From Halobacteriovoraceae bacterium (GTDB lineage Bacteria; Bdellovibrionota; Bacteriovoracia; Bacteriovoracales; Bacteriovoracaceae), in contig PASP01000010.1 of the NCBI GenBank assembly GCA_002712005.1, forward strand, positions 62,001-126,000: 64,000 nucleotides of DNA. The letters run 5' to 3'. A program made the position numbers and the translations under genes. Positions within the stretch are counted from its first letter, which is position 1. The number at the start of each line of letters is the position of its first letter. The notes beneath the pieces were generated by a model, which saw nothing but the letters and a program-made list of their open reading frames with translations, was not told where the DNA came from and did not search any database. Positions 51,357 through 58,615 of the stretch are shown here, piece by piece.

Positions 51357-53450
51357 ATGAAAGGGAAGTTTTTACTACTTCTTAGTCTACCTTGTATAGT
51401 ATTAACGATTCTTAATCCTTTCTTTTTTCATGCTTCTAAAATTGAATTAATCTCTCTTATCATGTGGTTTTACCAATACTCTATGATTGGTATTTTATTA
51501 TTCCCAACGGTTGCCACAATCTTCCCTAAGCTTCCTGATAAAGGCTACTCCCTTTCCAAACTTTTTTCGATTATTCTCCTCTTCTATATAAATTGGATTT
51601 TTACATCATTAGGCCTAATGGAATTTAGTGCACCGTCGCTGTCTTTCTCTTTACTTTTACTGATGATTCTTTCTCATATTATTCCTCATAAAGACGAGGA
51701 TCTCTTTGCTCTCATTTATGAGAAGAAGAAATTTATTTTTAAAGCAGAATTTTTGTACCTCTTAGTTTTCTCTTCTTTCTTAGTTATCCAGTCTCAGCAT
51801 CCTGATATCTATTGGGGAGAAAAACCAATGGATTACACTCTTCTCAATTTTAATATTAGAAATACAAGTCTTCCTCTTCAGGACCCATGGTTTGCTGGTA
51901 ATGAAATGCATTACTATTATCTGGGCTATTATTTCTATGCGGGAATGGCGAAGATGACTGGAGTAGGGGGAGAGTTGGGATATGCTCTTTCCGTAGTTAC
52001 CTCTGCTGCACTCTTTGCGATTAGTTTATTTGGATTACTCGTTTATCTTACCAAGAGGGCCTGGACTTCATTTTGGGGCGTACTCCTTATCCTTTATGCC
52101 GGAAACCTAAAGTCGTTTGTTTCTATTGTTATTGATAAAAAGAAAATAGATTTTTATTCCTTTTGGTCTTCTGCACGAGTCTTTAGGGGTGATGGTTTTG
52201 CTGAGTTTCCAAGCTGGTCTTTTCTCTTTGCAGATCTTCACCCGCATGTCATGAGCTATGCGTATTCAATGCTCTACTTACTTGTCATGATCTATTGTGT
52301 GGAACACTTGTGGAATAAAAAAATATCAAGTTCAACACTATCTGGGGTTATTACCCTTTCGCTATGTTTCGGAGTTTTATTAGGTATTAATGGGTGGGAC
52401 TTTATCATCTATGCACTCTTTAGTTGTTGCTACTTTCTATTGTCTTGGAAAAGGCTGCATTTTGATTTAAAGGCGGCATTTCTTCACTTTGTCTCCCATG
52501 CCCTTTCTCTTCTCTTCTTTCTTCCCATGTTACTTACCCTACAGTCAGGAAAGGAGATGAAATGGGGCTACTATCAAGGAGCTCTTAATACTTGGAAGTC
52601 TCATTTCTTATTTCACGGGCATTGGTGGTTGATTATCCTCTTCATGGTTGCCCCTGTCTTATTTTTACATCGAAAAGGTGTGAGATGGAATGTGCTCTTT
52701 CGTTCAATAGGCTTTCGATTTGCTTTGACCAGTTTCATACTCGCTTTTATTGCAGAATTCTTTTTCTTTAGTGATCGTATAAATACGATATTCAAGAGTT
52801 TTACCAATATTTATATTTGGGGGGGAATAGCTACAGTTATTTCTTTTCGATTTTTTAAATTCTATATTACGCGAAAGAATCTTGTTGGATTTGCGCTTTC
52901 GAGTATCTTTATCGTTAATCTCGTTTTAGTGGGGAGTTATTTTAACTTTAAAGGAATTATTAATAAGCACTATTTCTCAAAGGTCAGCAAAGGGCTAAGA
53001 GGTGGTGCTTATTTGAATCAATACGATGAAAATGAATATAAAATGATTGGATGGATAAATGAGAATATAAGAGGAACTCCCACTGTCGTTGAGCGCTATT
53101 CTAAATCATTTGATACAAGAGCAGCACGTGTATCTATGCATACAGGACTGCCAACCTATCTTGGCTGGGATGGACATGTCTATCTTAGAGGAGCCCCTTG
53201 GCATAAGATTCAACAAAGGAAACGAGATATCGACTTTATCTTCAGTGGGAGCGACCCTATTGCCACTGTAGACTTCTTAGATCGCAAGAATATCCATTTC
53301 ATAGTTGTTGGGGGCTTAGAGAGAAGGTACTATTCTAAAGTAGGTTTAGATAAATTTTCAGATAATAGTGAAATGTTTAAACTTCTCTTTAAGAGTGGCA
53401 ACTCTGCTCTTTATGGAGTTGGACAATATAAGAACTTTCTTATCGAGTAG
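51357..53450 (+). CDS. DUF2298 (YYY-domain) polytopic membrane protein
   Basis: 697 residues from ATG 51357, directly after the pyrD stop. About 14-16 membrane segments. The family signature is clear: GEKPMDYTLLNFNIRNTSLPLQDPWFAGNEMHYYYLGYYFYAG, then DGFAEFPSWSFLFADLHPHVMSYAYSMLYL, LGINGWDFIIYALF and a C-terminal globular domain with GTPTVVERYSKSFD and DFIFSGSDPIATVDFLDRKNIHFIVVGGLERRYY. DUF2298 proteins resemble membrane glycosyltransferases of the GT-C type, and are best known from Chloroflexi and archaea. Lipid-linked sugar transfer is inferred. Confidence 0.88.
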   Translation: MKGKFLLLLSLPCIVLTILNPFFFHASKIELISLIMWFYQYSMIGILLFPTVATIFPKLPDKGYSLSKLFSIILLFYINWIFTSLGLMEFSAPSLSFSLLLLMILSHIIPHKDEDLFALIYEKKKFIFKAEFLYLLVFSSFLVIQSQHPDIYWGEKPMDYTLLNFNIRNTSLPLQDPWFAGNEMHYYYLGYYFYAGMAKMTGVGGELGYALSVVTSAALFAISLFGLLVYLTKRAWTSFWGVLLILYAGNLKSFVSIVIDKKKIDFYSFWSSARVFRGDGFAEFPSWSFLFADLHPHVMSYAYSMLYLLVMIYCVEHLWNKKISSSTLSGVITLSLCFGVLLGINGWDFIIYALFSCCYFLLSWKRLHFDLKAAFLHFVSHALSLLFFLPMLLTLQSGKEMKWGYYQGALNTWKSHFLFHGHWWLIILFMVAPVLFLHRKGVRWNVLFRSIGFRFALTSFILAFIAEFFFFSDRINTIFKSFTNIYIWGGIATVISFRFFKFYITRKNLVGFALSSIFIVNLVLVGSYFNFKGIINKHYFSKVSKGLRGGAYLNQYDENEYKMIGWINENIRGTPTVVERYSKSFDTRAARVSMHTGLPTYLGWDGHVYLRGAPWHKIQQRKRDIDFIFSGSDPIATVDFLDRKNIHFIVVGGLERRYYSKVGLDKFSDNSEMFKLLFKSGNSALYGVGQYKNFLIE

Positions 53451-53461
53451 AAAGGTAAAGC

Positions 53462-54034
53462 ATGGGCATTATAAAAGATTTTCCCTTTAATATGAACTAC
53501 AGCTATGGAGAGGACTTGAGAGAAGTTCCCGATGATGCTGTGGCCATGAAGAGGGGACTTGAGTGGCTACAGGATCAATTAATAGAAATTCCTGAAGAAG
53601 ATAAAGTTCAACAGACGATTCTTCTGTCTCAAATATCAGGTTTCGCTAGAATTATTGGTGATCTCGATCTTGCAGAGCAATCTTTAATTCAGGCGATTGA
53701 GCTTTTAAAAGACTTTAAAAGAGAAGATCAAATCTTTGCAATGAAATTAAGATTGGCCATCGTTTATCAATATCGAGAGAGTTTTACTAAAGCTGAACGA
53801 ATTTACAGTGATTCCCTTAAGGCAATTGGTACGACTACTGACTCTAGGATTAAGAAGTATCATGACTTTGTCTTCCAGCATTATGGGAAATTAAAATATG
53901 ATCAAGGCTTTTATAAAGAGGCCCTCGACTTTTTTATGAGGGCCTATGAAGAAAGAATTATAAAGGGTGATCTTGAATTGGTTAGCTCGACCGAGTTTGC
54001 TATTGCCCAGACAAGAAAGAAGTTAGAGCTTTAG
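53462..54034 (+). CDS. TPR-like helical repeat protein
   Basis: 190 residues, soluble. Helical hairpins with TPR spacing fill the chain: QTILLSQISGFARIIGDLDLAEQSLIQAIELL, QIFAMKLRLAIVYQYRESFTKAERIYSDSLKAI and YHDFVFQHYGKLKYDQGFYKEALDFFMRAYEERI. Such proteins scaffold complexes; the partner is unknown. It is 11 nt after the DUF2298 gene in the same direction (AAAGG upstream), so probably the same transcript. Its stop interlocks with that of queC. Confidence 0.8.
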   Translation: MGIIKDFPFNMNYSYGEDLREVPDDAVAMKRGLEWLQDQLIEIPEEDKVQQTILLSQISGFARIIGDLDLAEQSLIQAIELLKDFKREDQIFAMKLRLAIVYQYRESFTKAERIYSDSLKAIGTTTDSRIKKYHDFVFQHYGKLKYDQGFYKEALDFFMRAYEERIIKGDLELVSSTEFAIAQTRKKLEL

Positions 54035-54732
54035 GTATATTTAGGTCTCTGATGATATTCGATTGGGTCTTCAAGTCCCGCTTTTTCAAATCCTCTTAGT
54101 CTTAAAGCACATGAATCACAAACACCACAGGCCTTATCTTCTTTTTCATAACAAGACCAACTGGCAGCTATTGGAGCTTTGAGTTCGACGGCCTTTTTCA
54201 CGATTTGATCTTTGCTCAAGTCAATGACAGGAGTAATGACCTCAATATCACCATCTTTTGTTCCTTGCTTGATTAGAGCATTCATCGCTTGATAATAAGA
54301 GGGGCGACAATCAGGATAGCCAGAGCTATCTTCTTCCACTGCACCAATATAAATCTTCTTAGCACCTATGACTTCTGCCCAGCTAACCGCCATGGATATA
54401 ATATGGGTATTTCTAAAGGGAACATAGCTATCGGGTATCTCTTCTGAATCTCCATGATACTTCTTCACTTCAATCTGATCATCCGTTAGAGAACTTCCAC
54501 CAATCTGTTTAAGAAAGGTTATATCAATAACTTTCTGTAGAGACTCAGGGACGTTGTAGAATTCAGCTATTTTTTGAAAGCATTCAAATTCTTTATCCTC
54601 AGTATTTTGACCATAGTTTAAATGAAGAAAGGCCAAGGATTCGTGAGCTTCATTTGCAATCGCTGCACTGACAAGTGAATCCATACCACCACTTACTAAA
54701 ACAACGGCCAGCTCTGTACTCTTTGATTTCAT
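54031..54732 (-). CDS. queC: 7-cyano-7-deazaguanine synthase QueC
   Basis: 233 residues. Makes preQ0 from 7-carboxy-7-deazaguanine, ammonia and ATP in queuosine biosynthesis. It has a PP-loop ATPase motif VLVSGGMDSLVSA at about 11-23, FRNTHIISMAVSWAE, GAVEEDSSGYPDCRPSYYQAMN and the C-terminal zinc-binding Cys set in SCYEKEDKACGVCDSCALR. It is last in an operon after the phosphohexomutase. No other que gene is in the window. Confidence 0.96.
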   Translation of the reverse strand: MKSKSTELAVVLVSGGMDSLVSAAIANEAHESLAFLHLNYGQNTEDKEFECFQKIAEFYNVPESLQKVIDITFLKQIGGSSLTDDQIEVKKYHGDSEEIPDSYVPFRNTHIISMAVSWAEVIGAKKIYIGAVEEDSSGYPDCRPSYYQAMNALIKQGTKDGDIEVITPVIDLSKDQIVKKAVELKAPIAASWSCYEKEDKACGVCDSCALRLRGFEKAGLEDPIEYHQRPKYT

Positions 54733-54742
54733 ATTTACCTAC

Positions 54743-56509
54743 TTATGCTTGCTCAGACTCTTCTTTTACAAAACTGACGATTTGGGAAGCAAGTTCGTGT
54801 GCTTTCTTCTTTTTCTCTTCTAACGAACCTTCTGCCTCTTGAATCATAATATAGAATTTTATTTTAGGCTCTGTACCTGAAGGTCTAAGAAAGAGTTTGT
54901 TTCCATTCTTGAAGTTAAAGCCAAGTACATTACTTTTAATAAAATCGATAGGCTTGATTTCTTCGTTGATAAAACTCTTATTCGTTGAGTTCTTATAATC
55001 TGTCAGGGATTCAATTTCTTGTGAACAGATTGATTTCTCACTGAATTGGCGGAAGTTTTCCATAATGCGATTGATTTTGTCTGCCCCTTCTTTCCCATAG
55101 TAATTCAAACTTACGAGGGTCTCATTGGCGAAACCATATTCTTCATAAATATCGTCAAGAGCTTGTGCTAAGTTCTTTCCTTGTACTTTATTATAGAGAG
55201 CGATTTCACAAAGAAGAGCGATAGAAGCCACACCATCTTTATCTCTAACTTTATTGTGGTTGAGATAGCCGAAAGATTCTTCAGTAGCGAAGACAAAATT
55301 TCTCTCTGGCTGTGTCTCTTCGATTTGCTTCATCTTTCCACAGATCCACTTAAATCCAGTCAGTGTATTTTCCACATCAACCCCAAAGCTTTGTGCAACT
55401 TTGGCCTGAAGATCTGTTGTTACAATTGTTTTTACATAATAAGGATTCTTAGGCATTGAACCCTTTTTCTTATGTTGGGTAAGAATATAGTGAAGCATGA
55501 GTAGACCGATTTGATTTCCATTGAGATAAATCGTTTCCCCTTCATGATTGAAAGCAACACCTACACGGTCTGTATCAGGATCTGTTCCCAAGGCCAAGTC
55601 AGCTTTTTCTTTATTCATGAGTTCTACTGCCATGGCCAAAGCTTCTGCATTTTCAGGATTGGGAGAGCTCACTGTAGGAAAACTTCCATCAGGCTGATCT
55701 TGATCCTTAACGGTCAGTAGATTTGTTAAACCCAAGTCATTTAAAGCACGAGTACAAGGATAGAGCCCCGTTCCATGAAGAGCTGTATAGACAATCTTTA
55801 AGTGATCCCCATCTTTCTTACAAAGATCTCTACCAAGAGAGTTTTCAAGAATAGTATTGTAATAAGCATTCTCGGTTTCTTCTCCAATCCACTCAATAAG
55901 ACCATTCTCAATCCCTTTATCAAATTCAAGATAGGGGATCGTTCCGTAGTCTGAAATGCCATTGAAATTAGAGATAATATTTTGATCATTTGGAGGTGTG
56001 ACCTGAGCACCATCGGCCCAAAAAACTTTGAATCCATTATATTCAGGAGGATTATGGCTAGCTGTGACCATAACTCCAGCGCTACAATTGTGGTGGCGAA
56101 TAGCAAAGGAGACAAGGGCCACAGGATTGAGCCTCTTATAAATAAGGGCCTTGATACCGTTTGCAGCAAAGACACTTGCAGCTTCTTTTGCGAATTCAAA
56201 GGAGAAGTGGCGAGAATCATAGCTAATGGCAGCTTTAGGCTCGCTAGGCTTTGATTCAAGAACGGCTAAGGAAACGGCATGGGCAGCTTTACGAATATTA
56301 TACTTATTAAGGCGATTTGTTCCTTGGCCTAGAACAGCTCTCATGCCTCCGGTACCAAACTCAAGATCTTTATAAAAACGCTCTTCGATTTCTTTTTCGT
56401 CGTTCTTTTCAAGAAGATCAATAATCTCCTGGCGTGAGTTCTTATCGAAAGCAGTATTCTCTGCCCAGTTTTTGGCCTTGCTTAAATAATCAGAATTTGT
56501 ATTCGGCAC
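54743..56509 (-). CDS. Phosphoglucomutase/phosphomannomutase family enzyme
   Basis: 588 residues, from GTG 56509 with GGAG 8 nt upstream. It has four alpha-D-phosphohexomutase domains. The active-site phosphoserine loop is VMVTASHNPPEYNGFKVFW, the metal loop is GTDPDTDRVGVA, the sugar-specificity loop is FATEESFGYL and the phosphate loop is RPSGTEPKIKFY. The length and the N-terminal extension (AKNWAENTAFDKNSRQEII) match the PgcA/PGM2-type enzymes, which interconvert hexose-1- and hexose-6-phosphates. Glucose is the likely substrate, but the sugar cannot be read with certainty. Confidence 0.94.
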   Translation of the reverse strand: MPNTNSDYLSKAKNWAENTAFDKNSRQEIIDLLEKNDEKEIEERFYKDLEFGTGGMRAVLGQGTNRLNKYNIRKAAHAVSLAVLESKPSEPKAAISYDSRHFSFEFAKEAASVFAANGIKALIYKRLNPVALVSFAIRHHNCSAGVMVTASHNPPEYNGFKVFWADGAQVTPPNDQNIISNFNGISDYGTIPYLEFDKGIENGLIEWIGEETENAYYNTILENSLGRDLCKKDGDHLKIVYTALHGTGLYPCTRALNDLGLTNLLTVKDQDQPDGSFPTVSSPNPENAEALAMAVELMNKEKADLALGTDPDTDRVGVAFNHEGETIYLNGNQIGLLMLHYILTQHKKKGSMPKNPYYVKTIVTTDLQAKVAQSFGVDVENTLTGFKWICGKMKQIEETQPERNFVFATEESFGYLNHNKVRDKDGVASIALLCEIALYNKVQGKNLAQALDDIYEEYGFANETLVSLNYYGKEGADKINRIMENFRQFSEKSICSQEIESLTDYKNSTNKSFINEEIKPIDFIKSNVLGFNFKNGNKLFLRPSGTEPKIKFYIMIQEAEGSLEEKKKKAHELASQIVSFVKEESEQA

Positions 56510-56870
56510 TTTTAGTCTCCAAAAGTTATATTTACGGTCTAATTCTTATTTTTAGGGCCATGGGATGAAAAGAAGAGCTCTCTTTAATCAGTAAATAGGC
56601 ATATCGATACCTAAGATTAGGGAAGCTCGGATATTCCATCTTTTGTGGCCTAAGTCATTAAAAGGGCATTTTCTCAAAATCATCTCTCATAGGCAATAAA
56701 CTATCCGGTCTTATTGAAGCTAAACCTAATAGGAATGGGTAAAAATTTAAGAATTGATTCATGTCGTAATATAATTAATGGATTAGTTGCAAAAAAATGG
56801 GTAATATCCACCCGATAAATCACTATTTTGTTGATATGAGCTAGTAACCATAGATGACGAAGGAGGCCAC
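56510..56870. other. Divergent intergenic region
   Basis: About 360 A/T-rich bases between the mutase (-) and the ferredoxin (+), without a credible gene or tRNA. A CCCGATAA (56811-56818) resembles a sigma-28 -10, but its -35 is poor (A-run). A candidate sigma-70 pair close to the ferredoxin is only moderate. Apart from the GAAGGAGG ribosome binding site of the ferredoxin I see nothing else certain. Confidence 0.5.
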
Positions 56871-57119
56871 GTGGCAAATCCTAATATGAAACACCCCCAA
56901 AATGTTGCAGGGAGTTGGTATTGTACTGATCCTGATGATGACAATGGAGAAGGATGCATTGCATGTAACGTATGTTACACAGGCGCACCTGATTTCTTCG
57001 AAGAAGATGAAGATGGAAATGCTTTTGTAAAAAAACAGCCAGAGTCAGAAGAGGATAAAGAGCTTTGCATGGAACAGTTAGAAGCTTGTCCTGTTGGTTC
57101 AATTGGTTTTGATGGTTAA
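56871..57119 (+). CDS. Ferredoxin-like iron-sulfur protein
   Basis: 82 residues from GTG 56871, with GAAGGAGG upstream. Cys29, Cys32 and Cys35 in EGCIACNVCYTGAP and the Cys of EACPVGSIGFDG provide the C-x2-C-x2-C ... C-P pattern of a single [4Fe-4S] (or [3Fe-4S]) ferredoxin. Two further Cys (WYCTD and ELCME) fall outside. The protein is acidic, fitting a soluble electron carrier. The redox partner is not known; no oxidoreductase lies next to it. A strong terminator follows. Confidence 0.88.
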   Translation: MANPNMKHPQNVAGSWYCTDPDDDNGEGCIACNVCYTGAPDFFEEDEDGNAFVKKQPESEEDKELCMEQLEACPVGSIGFDG

Positions 57120-57146
57120 TTTTTTGAAATCATAATGCCAAAAAGT

Positions 57147-57173
57147 AAGGCCAGTATGTACTGGCCTTTTTTT
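57147..57173. terminator. Intrinsic terminator
   Basis: A 10-bp perfect stem AAGGCCAGTA / TACTGGCCTT (57147-57156 with 57159-57168), whose innermost pairs probably open to form the loop, followed by a T-run. It ends the ferredoxin transcript and lies between convergent genes. Confidence 0.9.
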
Positions 57174-57188
57174 ATTGTGTGTCTTTTT

Positions 57189-57992
57189 TTATTCCGCTTG
57201 CGCTTCTTCTGTAGGGGATTCTTTTTCTACTTTGAGTTCTTTCAATTCCCTAAGTTCTTCAAAAATTTTCAGATTTTTTAATTCTTTTAAACTTTTGAGC
57301 TCTTTAAGATTCTTTAGACCTTCAAGCTCTGAGAGTTTTTCAAGTTTTTCTAGATCGCTCAAACCTTCAATTTCACCTTCTAGATTTTTTAGATTTTCTA
57401 TCAATTTGATTTGATCTTCTTTAAGTTGATCTCCATCAACTTTGATTTCAATATTTGGACTTTCTTTATCACCATCAACATTTATTTCAACGTGCTTTTC
57501 TTTACCTTGATCTGTTCCCGAGAATTTGAGGTGAGCTTTAATTTTTTTATCTTTGTGCTTCTTTCCTTTATTTTTGGAAGTCATGTCCTCTTGAACATTA
57601 ATCAGACCACCTAGGATACGAACTTTTCCCTCTTCCTCTTGTACTTCTACTAAGGGGGAGAAGAAAGTCATAATAAAAATAGCAAAGGCTATTGAGAGTC
57701 CAAATGAGCCCAGAAAAGCGATGGTTAGCCATTTACCGGTTTCACTCTTTTGGCCAGAAAGTTTGGGCATACTTAGACTTAGGCCTCTTTCTTCTAAATA
57801 TCTTCTTGCCGCCTCTTCAGGAGTTCCTAAGTTATTTAAAACTTCCTCAACATCTTTATTTCCATTTTGTAAGCTATCTTGAATATGAGCATTGAGTTCC
57901 AGAATGATTTCCGCTTTTTCTGTCGCAGGAATGTGAGCAAGATATTGGTCGAGTTGAGACATATATCTTTCAATAAGGTTCTGAGTTTTCAT
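57189..57992 (-). CDS. HAAS/DUF1700-type membrane protein with leucine-triplet tail
   Basis: 267 residues. The N-terminal helical domain (MKTQNLIERYMSQLDQYLAHIPATEKAEIILELNAHIQDSL ... LGTPEEAARRYLEERG) matches the HAAS/DUF1700 signalling domain that is regularly partnered with PadR regulators. One membrane segment (WLTIAFLGSFGLSIAFAIFIMTFF) follows, then a Lys/Asp-rich region. The tail of about 75 residues has Leu at nearly every third position (LEKLEKLSELEGLKNLKELKSL). The tail is odd: period 3 does not suit a normal coiled coil. Its ATG overlaps the PadR stop (ATGA). Confidence 0.8.
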   Translation of the reverse strand: MKTQNLIERYMSQLDQYLAHIPATEKAEIILELNAHIQDSLQNGNKDVEEVLNNLGTPEEAARRYLEERGLSLSMPKLSGQKSETGKWLTIAFLGSFGLSIAFAIFIMTFFSPLVEVQEEEGKVRILGGLINVQEDMTSKNKGKKHKDKKIKAHLKFSGTDQGKEKHVEINVDGDKESPNIEIKVDGDQLKEDQIKLIENLKNLEGEIEGLSDLEKLEKLSELEGLKNLKELKSLKELKNLKIFEELRELKELKVEKESPTEEAQAE

Positions 57993-58381
57993 GATGGTTT
58001 CTCCGTTTGTTCTTCTTCTTTACTTGGCTGAGTTAGTATTTTTTCGATGGTGCATGCTTTATGAAAGGTTTCATTCATATCTTCAAATTCGGCTTTCATA
58101 CGCCCAAAAAGTTCCCTTCCTTGGGGAGTTATGGAGTAGAACTTTCTGGGGTGGCCTTGGACATTTTGAATATCCCAATTCGCACTTAAGTGACCTTCTT
58201 TAGTCATGCGATTGAGAATAGGGTAGAGGGTTCCCTCTTTTATGGAGAGCCCCAGGGTTTCGGCAGTCGAGATAATCTCAAACCCATAGGTTTTTTCCAG
58301 TCTGATAATCAAAGCAAATATACAGAGCTCGAGGTAACCTCTTCGTATTTGTCCAATCCATTTATTAAAGTAGTTTTCCAT
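57989..58381 (-). CDS. PadR-family transcriptional regulator
   Basis: 130 residues from ATG 58381 (MENYFNKWIGQIRRGYLELCIFALI), the usual PadR start; an in-frame ATG at 58393 adds four residues. The winged helix is seen in YGFEIISTAETLGLSIKEGTLYPILNRMTKEGHLSANWDIQNVQGHPRKFYSITPQGRELF, the classic PadR pattern with G-T-L-Y-P-x-L-x-R and RKFYxIT. A C-terminal helix dimerises. It is the first gene of an operon with the HAAS protein. No ribosome binding site is visible; a palindrome overlaps the promoter -10. Confidence 0.92.
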   Translation of the reverse strand: MENYFNKWIGQIRRGYLELCIFALIIRLEKTYGFEIISTAETLGLSIKEGTLYPILNRMTKEGHLSANWDIQNVQGHPRKFYSITPQGRELFGRMKAEFEDMNETFHKACTIEKILTQPSKEEEQTEKPS

Positions 58382-58388
58382 AACCATA

Positions 58389-58418
58389 TACATAGCACTA
58401 CTATGTAAGTAGGGTCAA
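58389..58418 (-). promoter_or_regulatory. PadR promoter with overlapping palindromic operator
   Basis: Minus strand: TTGACC (58418-58413), 18-nt spacer, TATGTA (58394-58389), 7 nt, ATG 58381. The inverted repeat TACATAG-N5-CTATGTA (58389-58395, 58401-58407) covers the -10, as expected for an autorepressing PadR protein, whose operators typically contain ATGT/ACAT half-sites. Confidence 0.6.
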
Positions 58419-58615
58419 TATGTACTTTGCTTAAAATGAGCTCAAATTCGAATAAAAAGAATCTTTTTTAAGTAAAATTAGGCACTTATGTCAGATAATA
58501 GAAATTAACTAGGCGAATTCGGCTTTTTGACAATTTATTTTGTGTGAAATCTATCTTGCTGATATTATTTAACTATTATTCAATTTAACGTTTATCTTAT
58601 GGAAGAGGAGAACGC

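Noticed and set aside
56792-56818. Possible sigma-28 promoter before the ferredoxin (A-run, N11, CCCGATAA)
   Set aside because: The -10 is 7 of 8 but the -35 (an A-run) matches only about half of TAAAGTTT, too weak in A/T-rich DNA.
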